Assembly: GCF_010993705.1 (NCBI RefSeq)
Contig: NZ_WOFO01000001.1
Span: 710,132-774,131, forward strand
Source: Cyclobacterium sp. SYSU L10401
GTDB lineage: Bacteria; Bacteroidota; Bacteroidia; Cytophagales; Cyclobacteriaceae
Direction: 5' to 3'
Length of the DNA stretch: 64,000 nucleotides
How positions within the stretch are numbered: position 1 is the first letter of the stretch; every line of letters starts with the position of its first letter. Of this stretch, positions 1-7,566 are shown piece by piece. The notes beneath the pieces were generated by a model. It worked only from the letters and a program-made list of their open reading frames with translations. It was not told the origin of the DNA and ran no database searches. A program made the position numbers and the translations under genes.

Positions 1-5
1 GGAAT

Positions 6-365
6 ATTTCAATTCCTGTATGGTGCGATTAAGGGATAGGAAGAGATATTTATGGTGTTAGTAGTTCCGTAATTTCAATTCCTGTATGGTGCGATTAAGG
101 GGCCTTCAATTCATTCCCTTCCAGTCCTGTTAATTGTATTTCAATTCCTGTATGGTGCGATTAAGGGTCAGCCATTGCCCTCAATATCTTTGCAAGTAGC
201 TTTATTTCAATTCCTGTATGGTGCGATTAAGGGATTAATAGGCTGATCGAAGGGCTGCCTGATAATGATATTTCAATTCCTGTATGGTGCGATTAAGGGG
301 GCGGTTAATCAGTTTGGTAAACTTGGAATAGCAGAATTTCAATTCCTGTATGGTGCGATTAAGGG
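6..365 (-). CRISPR. CRISPR array, 6 repeats and 5 spacers visible (continues left of the window)
   Basis: A 30-bp repeat (plus strand begins ATTTCAATTCCTG and ends GCGATTAAGGG) occurs without mismatch at 6-35, 72-101, 138-167, 204-233, 270-299 and 336-365. All five spacers are exactly 36 bp, giving a strict 66-bp period. Positions 1-5 look like the end of a further spacer, so the array extends left. On the minus strand the repeat ends in ATTGAAAT, the usual 3' end of type I-B-like repeats (family knowledge), so transcription should run right to left from the leader between the array and cas2. Two spacers can be read as open protein-like frames (for example AVNQFGKLGIA from 300-335), but no protospacer source can be assigned by eye. 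Confidence 0.97.
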
Positions 366-579
366 CCGTCGGCCTGCAAACAAAAATAGGCCAAATTCTT
401 GTAAAATAAAGGCTTTTCTCTTTGGTTTTTTGCACGGAGATTGTCGATGCCCAATAACAGGATTTTTCCCTGTATTCGACAACCAGCCGCTAAGGCTTGA
501 ATCCGGGATTATTGGGTCCTGGGTAGGGGTAAATTCCGTAAAATTTCCACAGTGTCCCATTGATCGACAACCAAAACCC
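366..579 (-). promoter_or_regulatory. Probable CRISPR leader
   Basis: This 214-bp non-coding stretch lies between the cas2 stop codon and the first repeat on the inferred leader side. It contains a stem-loop (TTGTCGA at 441-447 pairing with TCGACAA at 476-482, with an inner ACAGG/CCTGT stem at 457-461 and 469-473) and a direct repeat TCGACAACCA at 476-485 and 564-573. Such motifs could be integration or transcription signals; this is inference from position. The leader assignment rests on repeat orientation and cas gene order. Confidence 0.65.
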
Positions 580-843
580 CTAAATAAACGTGTCCAGGTC
601 ATTTTTGTCCTGGCCGATGATTTCCTTTTCCAACCACTTCTGCTCCCGGCTCTTAAAAATAATTAAACTGTCGTCTTCTTCCTTCATAAACAACCTGGCC
701 TGACTGATAAGTTCTTTCAACTTTACTTCTGTGATTTCTCCCTCAAACACGGAGTTCTGGATCCAATTCAAGTATTGCCGGCAGAGCTTTAACATCTTGC
801 CAACCCGCTTTTCGCCAATGTCGTAAACCAGAATGATGTACAT
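580..843 (-). CDS. cas2: CRISPR-associated endonuclease Cas2
   Basis: The 87-residue protein has normal Cas2 length and opens with a hydrophobic first beta strand followed by VYDIGEKR, the conserved Cas2 N-terminal motif with its Asp. Cas2 is the dimeric core of the Cas1-Cas2 spacer integrase. It is the last gene of the minus-strand order cas4, small ORF, cas1, cas2, and lies 84 bp downstream of cas1. Its stop codon adjoins the leader of the array, the standard position for the adaptation module. No frameshift or missing part is seen. Confidence 0.95.
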   Translation of the reverse strand: MYIILVYDIGEKRVGKMLKLCRQYLNWIQNSVFEGEITEVKLKELISQARLFMKEEDDSLIIFKSREQKWLEKEIIGQDKNDLDTFI

Positions 844-927
844 GCTAATGAGTTAATGTGTGATTTGTTCATCCAAGATGGAATGCAATCCCATCCCCCT
901 ATTTGGTTACACCCCAATAAGATTTGC

Positions 928-1932
928 TCACCACCAAACTTTAAATGGCTGATAGGTTTCCATTCCCAGCAAATGCTTGCTCAGTTTGTAGCACTCCAGC
1001 TTCACCAAATGCTTGTAACTTACTTGTTTTTTCAAGGTCCTGTGTTTGATGGTTTCATTCAGCCGTTCTTCAAACGCCCGGATAAAGGCTTTTTTGCCGC
1101 TTTCCTTCAAAATGACCTTATTGACATGAAAATCAAAGTCCTTGGATTTGACTTCCCTTTTGTTCAATACCCGGAAAATGGTGCGATCCACCAGAATGGG
1201 CTTGAATATCTCTGCCAGGTCCAGTGCCAGAGAGTACCTTCTGTATCCTGGTTCATGCAGAAAGCTGATGGTAGGATTGAGCTGGGTATGGTAAATCTGA
1301 TCCAGGCAAAGTGTATAGCACATCATGTTGCCGAAGGAAATCAGCGCGTTTACCTCATTCATGGGGGGCTGCTTGCTCCGACCTTCCGTGGCATGGTCTT
1401 TCAGGATCAGGTCAAAGGCCCGGTAATATTCCTGCCGAATATTGCCCTCTACCCCCATCAAAGCAGGAATATCCGCAGCAGCATCTATAAGCATACCGAA
1501 CTGGGAAATTTTCTTCAGGGAGTCTTCCAGGTCTTTGCCCCGGTTTTGGTAGTACTTCAGGTTTTTACTGATATTAAAGGAAGCTCCCTCTACAAATTTT
1601 TTGGCGATTTTCAATCTACTCTCCAATTGGGAATAGTGCATGGTTTGTTGGATCTTCATTTTTCCGGCCAGCAGGTATTCTTTTGGCTGAAAACTGCCCG
1701 TGTAATGCTCGTAATAATCAAAAAAATGCACGCTGATGCCCGCTTTTCCCAGAAAATTATACAAGGCCGAATTGGCGTCCAGGCTGCCAAAGCAATACAG
1801 GTCCGAGACGCCCTCCACAGGGATGTACTTGGGTGTGCTTTCTTTTCCCGCATCATCGACCGGAGTGAATTTCAATGTGAAATCCTTTCGACTGAGCCGC
1901 CCTGGGTTGAAGAGGTAGTAGGTTTTTTTCAA
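928..1932 (-). CDS. cas1: CRISPR-associated endonuclease Cas1 (type I-B-like)
   Basis: The 334-residue Cas1 is full length. The N-terminal beta-sandwich domain (about 1-80) contains the YCFGSLDANSALYNFL segment, and the helical catalytic domain carries likely metal ligands E162 (GVEGNIRQ), H226 (LHEPGYRR) and D238/E241 (LALDLAEIFKP). The E-to-H spacing of 64 residues matches known Cas1 proteins. With Cas2 it inserts prespacers at the leader end of the array. The sequence is of the kind found with Cas4 in type I-B loci (family knowledge). It starts 12 bp after the stop codon of a 52-codon ORF, so the two are probably co-transcribed. Confidence 0.96.
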   Translation of the reverse strand: MKKTYYLFNPGRLSRKDFTLKFTPVDDAGKESTPKYIPVEGVSDLYCFGSLDANSALYNFLGKAGISVHFFDYYEHYTGSFQPKEYLLAGKMKIQQTMHYSQLESRLKIAKKFVEGASFNISKNLKYYQNRGKDLEDSLKKISQFGMLIDAAADIPALMGVEGNIRQEYYRAFDLILKDHATEGRSKQPPMNEVNALISFGNMMCYTLCLDQIYHTQLNPTISFLHEPGYRRYSLALDLAEIFKPILVDRTIFRVLNKREVKSKDFDFHVNKVILKESGKKAFIRAFEERLNETIKHRTLKKQVSYKHLVKLECYKLSKHLLGMETYQPFKVWW

Positions 1933-1944
1933 TTTATCGGATAG

Positions 1945-2103
1945 CTAAAAATCAGATTTTCGATCCATGACATCAACCAATTTTTCATTGCTTTTTTGTT
2001 CAGCCGTTTCCAATTGATAGGTCGCCTGTTCACCTTTGATCAAATCCAATATTTGGTGTACGAGGTTTTGATCTGTCGTGCTGATAGTGATCTTGGTTTC
2101 CAT
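1945..2103 (-). CDS. Small ORF (52 aa) between cas4 and cas1
   Basis: This is a complete ATG-to-TAG frame on the minus strand, beginning METKITISTTDQNLVHQIL and ending VMDRKSDF. It fills the gap between cas4 (stop 21 bp upstream) and cas1 (start 12 bp downstream), so it is probably translated as part of the operon. The protein is hydrophilic and mostly helix-forming after a short beta-like N-terminus. I do not recognise a family. The size and layout would suit an antitoxin-like or accessory protein, but nothing in the sequence proves a function. Confidence 0.55.
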   Translation of the reverse strand: METKITISTTDQNLVHQILDLIKGEQATYQLETAEQKSNEKLVDVMDRKSDF

Positions 2104-2123
2104 TCTTTTTTTGGTTCAATATA

Positions 2124-2648
2124 CTAAATTAACTCATTATCGGCACTTTCGGTTGCATAACAGAAGTCAAAATAGCTGCAGGAGCGGCAGATGCTTTTTT
2201 TCTCCAAAGAGGGACAGTTTTCCTGGGAAATAAGTGCTTTCACTTCCTGTACCCAACCTTGCACCAGCGTTTGATCCCCTTCTTCCCATTCCACAATTTG
2301 AGTTTGCCTCATTTTGGGGTATTCGAGTAGCGCACTGGCCCCTTCGATTCCATTTTTTGACAAAATATACAGGTAATACTTAACCTGAGCGATATGTGCC
2401 TGTTCGACCTTATCGGTTTTCTTGACTTCGTGAATGACTTTGTTTTTGGCATCGTAAAAGTCGATTTTGATACCATCCAGTTCCAGTTCAGTATATTTTT
2501 TCGAACGGTCGGGATAGCTGGTTTCTCCAATGAGTTTGCCTTCGGCTACAATATCCGAAGTATGCTCCATCCGTATGCCATGGGCAAAGAGCCAGAGTTT
2601 GCGGTGGCAGGTGTGCAGGTAGGCGATATGGGTGCCTGTGATGTTCAA
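2124..2648 (-). CDS. cas4: CRISPR-associated exonuclease Cas4
   Basis: The 174-residue Cas4 belongs to the RecB-like nuclease family, which trims prespacers and reads PAM orientation for Cas1-Cas2. Visible are the four iron-sulfur cysteines (C14 in HTCHRKLWLF, then C154, C157 and C163 in SICRSCSYFDFC) and the nuclease motifs KIDFYD (D63/D66), HEVKK (E74, K76) and QVKYY. The start is TTG at 2648: an in-frame stop lies two codons upstream, and the first internal Met (27) would remove C14. It is the first gene of the minus-strand cas operon seen here; no cas3, cas5, cas7 or cas8 lies upstream of it. Confidence 0.93.
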   Translation of the reverse strand: MNITGTHIAYLHTCHRKLWLFAHGIRMEHTSDIVAEGKLIGETSYPDRSKKYTELELDGIKIDFYDAKNKVIHEVKKTDKVEQAHIAQVKYYLYILSKNGIEGASALLEYPKMRQTQIVEWEEGDQTLVQGWVQEVKALISQENCPSLEKKSICRSCSYFDFCYATESADNELI

Positions 2649-2737
2649 TTTTTACATTGAACTAAGGCATTGTGAATACCAGGAAGTTTGGCCTTATGCA
2701 TGTGGGTTAATGGTATTTTCGCTCTGAATCTGGCTTA

Positions 2738-3063
2738 TTAAAGTTGTTGTAGCCACCTCATTAATAGGGTGTCATGAAGGCGGTAGTGGTCTTTCTGATA
2801 AACAACAAACTCTTTTTTTACAAGTAACTGTAGGGCTGTACTTACTGAGCTGGCAGCACCAAGGCTATATTTGGCAATAAATTCCTGGGCCGTGGGGGAG
2901 GATACGATTTCTTGCGAGGCGATCGCTTTCAAGGTCCTCCACTGAAAATCAGTTAACAATTGCTAAACTGCTCCTCCAGCCAGGCCAACTCCGTTTTCCT
3001 GTTGCAGAAGTAGGCCGGACTGTGGTAACCGCTAAGGACAAATGGATTGGAAGGCTTTCTTAT
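2738..3063 (-). pseudogene. Relic of a COG1672-type AAA ATPase with its centre deleted
   Basis: Two fragments of one protein type sit side by side. From 3063 to 2953 the minus strand reads RKPSNPFVLSGYHSPAYFC then NRKTELAWLEEQF, the usual N-terminus of Bacteroidota archaeal-type ATPases just before the Walker A loop, ending at TAA. From 2959 to 2738 a second frame (TTG start) reads LTDFQWRTLKAIA and then a winged-helix tail (AQEFIAKYSLGAASSV), the usual C-terminus of the same family. The roughly 250 residues carrying Walker A and B are absent. The expected start codon is ATA. The gene is therefore dead, probably by internal deletion. Confidence 0.75.
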
Positions 3064-3188
3064 GTTTCGTGATGTGCGTTACGTAATCTACGTAAAGCAG
3101 GTTATGAAATAACCAACAGAAACCCAGTGAAATTATATGAGTTTTTTTAAATTTTGTATGGGCCAGCTTCCGGGGAAATCAATCTTTA

Positions 3189-3404
3189 CTATGGAATTAC
3201 AAAAACTGAAGTATTGTCAATCAGTACTTTGGCATTTACGATATACCCAAAATTAACATCCCGCTTCATTTCCAGACGTATCTCCGTAGGCTTCAGATAA
3301 AAAGCTTGGAAATCTTCTTTTAAATGAGGGTATTTCTTGAGAGTTTTTTCCTGGAAATCCAGTTTAAGACAGTCCCTCGTAATTTGGTGGAGTTGGTCGA
3401 ACAT
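3189..3404 (-). CDS. Hypothetical protein, 71 aa
   Basis: This is a short ATG-started minus-strand frame (MFDQLHQITRDCLKLDF...) ending in SVFVIP. The sequence is moderately charged, without signal peptide or membrane segment. No family is recognised. It lies beside an ATPase relic and may itself be part of a decayed gene. Confidence 0.35.
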   Translation of the reverse strand: MFDQLHQITRDCLKLDFQEKTLKKYPHLKEDFQAFYLKPTEIRLEMKRDVNFGYIVNAKVLIDNTSVFVIP

Positions 3405-3572
3405 TGGAATTCACCTTATTGATTTTATGGAAAAGAAATAAGAGTAGGGTAATTAATTCCAGTATAAGAATGAAATCAATATGTAATTCGGTTACATGTG
3501 ACATGCGAGAAATGATCCGTTTTACTTGTTTAATTTACCTAACCAAATTCCGCATTATACTCCTCCTTTCTT

Positions 3573-4250
3573 TCAATTAAAAAAATCCACCCAACCCTCC
3601 TCAAACGATTGCCGGGTATCACGGCTCCATTCCCTGGAGTGAAAATAGGCTTTTAATGTTTCATTTATTGGAGCTATGGCCACTTTTTCCAACTCATAAG
3701 GGGTTTTCATGTCAAGCCCCAGCCATTCCCGGTAGGAACGGTATTCCGGATGTTTTTTATTGTCAATGGCATCACAAAATTCCTGATAACCCCATGGTCC
3801 GCCTACATCTTCCGGAGGACACTTACCAAAGGTATCAAGGCAAACGGGGAATCCCTCAAAATGCATAAGCTCCTTTTTGGTAGGTTTTAAAAGGCTGATC
3901 TTATGCCACCAATCATCCCCGAAATCATACCAGTACCAAAGGTTTTTTCTTCCCAGCGTTTCCATGAAATCTCTTTTAAGCTGGATCCTGTGCGCTTCAA
4001 ACTCATTCGGAGGCAGTTCCTCAAAACCATCGATTTCTCCAAAGCTGGCAATAAGTTTAGGTCGCTGCCGGGTGTCTATAAATTGAAAAAGGTGACTAAA
4101 TGTCCAGCCCATTGCAATTTGAAGGACGCCGTGAAGTTGCATCATGTTGATGTAACCGGGAACCAATAGTTTTCTGTAAACCCCATGGGGCATGTTTTCA
4201 AGCTGAATACCCAGTTTGATGGGGTTTAGGTGAATGTTTGAGGAAGACAT
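3573..4250 (-). CDS. Plasmid pRiA4b ORF-3 family protein
   Basis: The 225-residue protein matches the pRiA4b ORF-3-like family by its features: an N-terminal strand-rich segment followed by LHGVLQIAMGW and HLFQF, the centre motif YWYDFGDDWWHKI, and the motif GKCPPEDVGGPWGY towards the C-terminus. The family is widespread and its biochemical role is unknown; some members are passengers of IS1096-type elements. No terminal inverted repeats or transposase are seen here, so it is treated as an ordinary gene. It appears monocistronic. Confidence 0.85.
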   Translation of the reverse strand: MSSSNIHLNPIKLGIQLENMPHGVYRKLLVPGYINMMQLHGVLQIAMGWTFSHLFQFIDTRQRPKLIASFGEIDGFEELPPNEFEAHRIQLKRDFMETLGRKNLWYWYDFGDDWWHKISLLKPTKKELMHFEGFPVCLDTFGKCPPEDVGGPWGYQEFCDAIDNKKHPEYRSYREWLGLDMKTPYELEKVAIAPINETLKAYFHSREWSRDTRQSFEEGWVDFFN

Positions 4251-4357
4251 AGATCTTTTAAGTTACCGCAAGGTAGCCGACAATTCGAAATTACCAACCA
4301 AATTTGAAAAGTTAGATAATACGGGCGGGCATGGCTGTTTGCCTGCCGAACAAACCA

Positions 4358-4732
4358 CTAAACATGCTGATCAATAAGGATCGCATTGCCATCCGGATCG
4401 GTCAGGACGATGCTGGCAGGTCCGCTGGACGTATCGTTTGCTTCCTGATCCAAACGGAGGCCCTTTTCCTTTAACCTGGCCTGGATTTCCCGCACATCTT
4501 CAAAATCAGCCAGTGTTTTTGCGTCCGCATCCCACCCCGGGTTGAAGGTCAGGATATTGTTTTCAAACATCCCTTCAAACAAGCCGATTAGGCTGGCTTC
4601 ATTTTTCATGATGAGGTATTTCTTTTCGAGGTCTCCAGCAAATACGGAAAACCCCAACTTTTCATAAAATTGTTTGGAAGCCCTGATGTCCTTGACACTG
4701 AGACTAACGGAAAATGCACCTAGTTTCATCAT
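4358..4732 (-). CDS. VOC family (glyoxalase/bleomycin-resistance fold) protein
   Basis: The 124-residue single VOC domain opens with LGAFSVSLSVKDIRASKQFYEKLGF, written here in parts as two beta-alpha units, and ends with SIVLTDPDGNAILIDQ. Such proteins bind a metal with paired beta-alpha-beta units and act as lyases, isomerases or dioxygenases. The first-unit His ligand position (usually LYVSDH or similar) is not obvious, so enzyme activity is uncertain. ATG codons at 4732 and 4729 are both possible starts. It stands alone downstream of the enolase-superfamily operon on the same strand with a gap of about 120 bp. Confidence 0.85.
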   Translation of the reverse strand: MMKLGAFSVSLSVKDIRASKQFYEKLGFSVFAGDLEKKYLIMKNEASLIGLFEGMFENNILTFNPGWDADAKTLADFEDVREIQARLKEKGLRLDQEANDTSSGPASIVLTDPDGNAILIDQHV

Positions 4733-4821
4733 TTCGTGTTTAGGTTTATGATTTTGTTATCCTTTCATTTTATGAGTTTTCACATGATAGGGCAAAGATT
4801 GAAGAAAAAAGATTGAAAAAG

Positions 4822-4854
4822 AGACCCAATCTCCCTTCAATCTCCCCTCAATCT
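4822..4854 (-). repeat. Three tandem 11-bp units after the dehydratase stop codon
   Basis: On the minus strand AGATTG recurs with an 11-bp period (4854, 4843 and 4832 as unit starts: AGATTGAGGGG, AGATTGAAGGG, AGATTGGGTCT). The first copy overlaps the TAG stop of the preceding gene. It is probably a slippage product. Confidence 0.6.
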
Positions 4855-6214
4855 AAGGCCGTATAATCGTTCCGTCAAACTTTCTTACCGTCCAGTTGGA
4901 GCGGGTATGCATGGGGTATTTGGCTGCCAGCTCCTCGTTGATGTCTACTCCCAGCCCCGGAGCTTCGTTTACCCACATGTAGCCGTCTTTCATGGTCGGT
5001 GAACCAGGGAAAATTTCCCGGGACAGGTCGGAAATGCGTGCGGCTTCCTGAATGCCAAAATTCCATACCGCCAGATCAATGTGCGCATTGGCGGCATGCC
5101 CTACGGGCGAAACATCCCCAGGGCCATGCCAGGCAGTTTTGATCCCGTAAAATTCCCCCAGTCGCGCTACCTTCATGGCCGGACTGATGCCTCCGATTTG
5201 GGAGATGTGGATGCGGATATAATCAAACATCCTGTTGGTGATTGGCTCCTTGAATTCATTGATATTATTGAAGAGCTCGCCCATGGCCAGTGGTACGGTG
5301 GTAGCTTCCCGCAAGGCCTGAAACCACTCCATTTGCTCCGGAGAAAAGGGGTCTTCTATAAAAAAGGGATGATAAGGTTCCGTACTTTTGACCACCCGAA
5401 TGGCATCCATGGGTTCCAGTCGCTCGTGGATATCGTGCAGCAATTCCACTTCTTCACCACATTGCCTCCGCACGGTTTCAAAAAGCTTCGGTACATCCCG
5501 GATGTATTTGCCCTGATCCATGTACTGGTCGCTTTCCCGCCCATAACTTTGTTTTTTGAAATCCGGCTCTCCGGTAAGCCCGGTTCCACCATAGCCTCCC
5601 TGCTGGATACGTACATAGCGGTAGCCTTCCTCCATGTATCCGGATACCTGATCGGCGGCAGCTTCGGGGGTATTGCCACTGGCATGGGTATAACAGGGAA
5701 CAGCGAAACGAGATTTCCCGCCCAGCAGCTGGTAAACGGGCATGTTGGCCCTTTTGCCTTTGATGTCCCAAAGGGCCTGATCCAGGCCACTGATGGCATT
5801 GTTCAGGACAGGGCCGTTGCGCCAGTAGGAACTGACAAAGGCTGATTGCCACATGTCTTCAATATTGTCTACGTCCTTGCCCACGCAGAAATCCTGCAAG
5901 TATTTTTCAATTGCTGTAATAACAGCAAAGGCCCGCTGCGTAAAGGTGGCGCATCCCAGGCCGTATAAGCCGGGTTCAGATGTTTCCACCTTTACCACAA
6001 TGAGATTGGAGCCACTGGGAGCAGTGCCTATGGCTTTGACATTGGTAATTTTCAAAGGGGGTAACCCGTTCAGGTAAGCGGGTGTCTCTTTTTCTGTTTT
6101 GGCCAGTGCCGCATTGCCATTGTACAAGCCGAAGAGGCCCGACATGGCACCCAACCCAATTCCTTTGAGTAATTTTCTTCTGGAGTTATTCGTTTCTGTA
6201 GGCATATTTTTCAT
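4853..6214 (-). CDS. Exported enolase-superfamily dehydratase, ManD/RspA type
   Basis: The 453-residue protein begins with a Tat-like signal (SRRKLLKGIGLGAMSG, cleaved near NAALA), so it should act outside the cytoplasm. The mature part is a mandelate-racemase-type enzyme. The likely metal ligands are D261, E287 and E313, with H263 (D-x-H) and H363 as acid/base residues; the spacings 26, 26 and 50 are those of characterised D-mannonate dehydratases (ManD family). The substrate is probably a hexonate such as D-mannonate or D-gluconate, though many RspA-like members are weak or inactive. It is the last of three related genes, 41 bp downstream of the next. Confidence 0.9.
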   Translation of the reverse strand: MKNMPTETNNSRRKLLKGIGLGAMSGLFGLYNGNAALAKTEKETPAYLNGLPPLKITNVKAIGTAPSGSNLIVVKVETSEPGLYGLGCATFTQRAFAVITAIEKYLQDFCVGKDVDNIEDMWQSAFVSSYWRNGPVLNNAISGLDQALWDIKGKRANMPVYQLLGGKSRFAVPCYTHASGNTPEAAADQVSGYMEEGYRYVRIQQGGYGGTGLTGEPDFKKQSYGRESDQYMDQGKYIRDVPKLFETVRRQCGEEVELLHDIHERLEPMDAIRVVKSTEPYHPFFIEDPFSPEQMEWFQALREATTVPLAMGELFNNINEFKEPITNRMFDYIRIHISQIGGISPAMKVARLGEFYGIKTAWHGPGDVSPVGHAANAHIDLAVWNFGIQEAARISDLSREIFPGSPTMKDGYMWVNEAPGLGVDINEELAAKYPMHTRSNWTVRKFDGTIIRP

Positions 6215-6255
6215 GTTTTGGTTTGAAGCTTATGGAAATATAAAGGAGAATTGGC

Positions 6256-7521
6256 TCACCAATCCACTACCGATCCATCACGTGGATCATAGGTTTCAGG
6301 ATTGGTCCAGTCATGGCCGATCTTATCCTGCAAGGCATCTTCATCCAGTTCTATCCCCAACCCCGGTCCTTCAGGAATCAAAAGGGTGCCGTCTGCCTGC
6401 AATTTGAATGGGTTTTTCAGATAGCCCTCTCCCAGAGAAACCTGCTCCTGCACCAGGAAATTGGGTATGCTGGCTGCCAGGTGCAGGCCGCAGGCCAGGG
6501 AAATCGGTCCCATGGGATTGTGAGGGGCGATGGCCGCATAGTAGGCCTCTGCCATGCCGGCAATCAGTCGTCCTTCTGTCAAACCACCTGCATGACAAAG
6601 ATCTGGCTGTAAGATGCTGGCGGCGCCCTTTTCCAACAATTCCCTGAAGCCCCATTTGGTGAAGATTCGTTCGCCGGTGGCAATAGGCAGGTGAGTGCTA
6701 CGGGCAATGTCCACCAATACATCTACATTCTGGGCCTGGCAGGGCTCTTCGATAAACATCGGCTGGTATTGCTCCAGTTCTTTGATGAGTAGTTTGGCCG
6801 TTTGTGGGGATATGGCCCCGTGAAAATCAATGCCAATATCCATTTCCGGTCCGCTCGCTTCCCTGAGGGAGGCAAAATTGTCTGCGGCATGTTGGATGAA
6901 TGCCGGGTTTTCAACGATTCTGGCAGGTTGCTTTTTGGCCACTCCTGTTTTGATGACCATATAACCCTCTGCTTTCCGTGCTTTCATGTCCTGGGCATTG
7001 CTGGCCCGCCCGTAAATCCTCACCCGATCCCGGGTAGGACCTCCAAAAAGCTCATAGACCGGAACTCCCAGCAGTTTACCCTTAATATCCCACAAGGCCT
7101 GGTCTATGCCGCTGAGGGCGGAGGTTAGGATAGGGCCGCCTCTGTAAAATGCATGCCGGTAAATGGCCTGCCAATGGTGTACCACCCGCCGGGGATCTTT
7201 ACCAATAAGGTAGGGTTCAATTTCCTTGATGGCCGTCTGTATGGTCAGGGCCCGGCCTTCCAGTAAGGGCTCTCCCAGACCGACAACTCCGGCATCGGTA
7301 TGGATTTTTAGAAATATCCACCTGGGCTTGACCAGAAAGGTCTCCAGTTTGGTAATCCTCACCTCGTTTTTTCTCAGGTTCTGTGGATCGGGCTGCTGCG
7401 CATAGGAGGATAAGGGTAGCATCAGGCCGGTTCCAGCCAGCCCCAGAACAGATTGAATGGCGGCCCTTCGGGATAGAGGTGCAGAAGATTTTTTGGTTTT
7501 TTTCTTGACTTGACTTGGCAT
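6256..7521 (-). CDS. Exported enolase-superfamily dehydratase, DgoD (D-galactonate dehydratase) type
   Basis: The 421-residue protein has a Lys-rich N-terminus with SRRAAIQ and a hydrophobic stretch ending SSYAQQ, a Tat-like export signal. The catalytic part matches DgoD: D232-x-H234 (GIDFHG), E258 (FIEEP), E284 (TGER) and H334 (APHNPMGP), again with 26, 26 and 50-residue spacings. DgoD dehydrates D-galactonate to 2-keto-3-deoxygalactonate. An extracytoplasmic form is unusual for the classical pathway. It is the middle gene of the operon: 45 bp downstream of the third family member and 41 bp upstream of the ManD-type gene. Confidence 0.9.
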   Translation of the reverse strand: MPSQVKKKTKKSSAPLSRRAAIQSVLGLAGTGLMLPLSSYAQQPDPQNLRKNEVRITKLETFLVKPRWIFLKIHTDAGVVGLGEPLLEGRALTIQTAIKEIEPYLIGKDPRRVVHHWQAIYRHAFYRGGPILTSALSGIDQALWDIKGKLLGVPVYELFGGPTRDRVRIYGRASNAQDMKARKAEGYMVIKTGVAKKQPARIVENPAFIQHAADNFASLREASGPEMDIGIDFHGAISPQTAKLLIKELEQYQPMFIEEPCQAQNVDVLVDIARSTHLPIATGERIFTKWGFRELLEKGAASILQPDLCHAGGLTEGRLIAGMAEAYYAAIAPHNPMGPISLACGLHLAASIPNFLVQEQVSLGEGYLKNPFKLQADGTLLIPEGPGLGIELDEDALQDKIGHDWTNPETYDPRDGSVVDW

Positions 7522-7566
7522 AGGGCTGGGTTTATTTGGGATTAAATGGTCTGGATGTTTTTTAAA

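Noticed and set aside
265-666. Plus-strand frame running through CRISPR repeats and leader
   Set aside because: The protein contains repeat-derived duplicated peptides (FQFLYGAIKG twice); it is an accident of the array.
856-1944. Long plus-strand frame of 362 codons opposite cas1
   Set aside because: It is antisense to a well-supported Cas1 with intact catalytic residues; its translation has no recognisable family and is rich in unusual runs.
3573-4250. Reading the pRiA4b ORF-3 protein as part of an insertion sequence
   Set aside because: No transposase, terminal inverted repeats or target duplications were seen around it.
5081-5845. 254-codon plus-strand frame opposite the ManD-type gene
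   Set aside because: It is a shadow of a conserved enzyme with complete active site.
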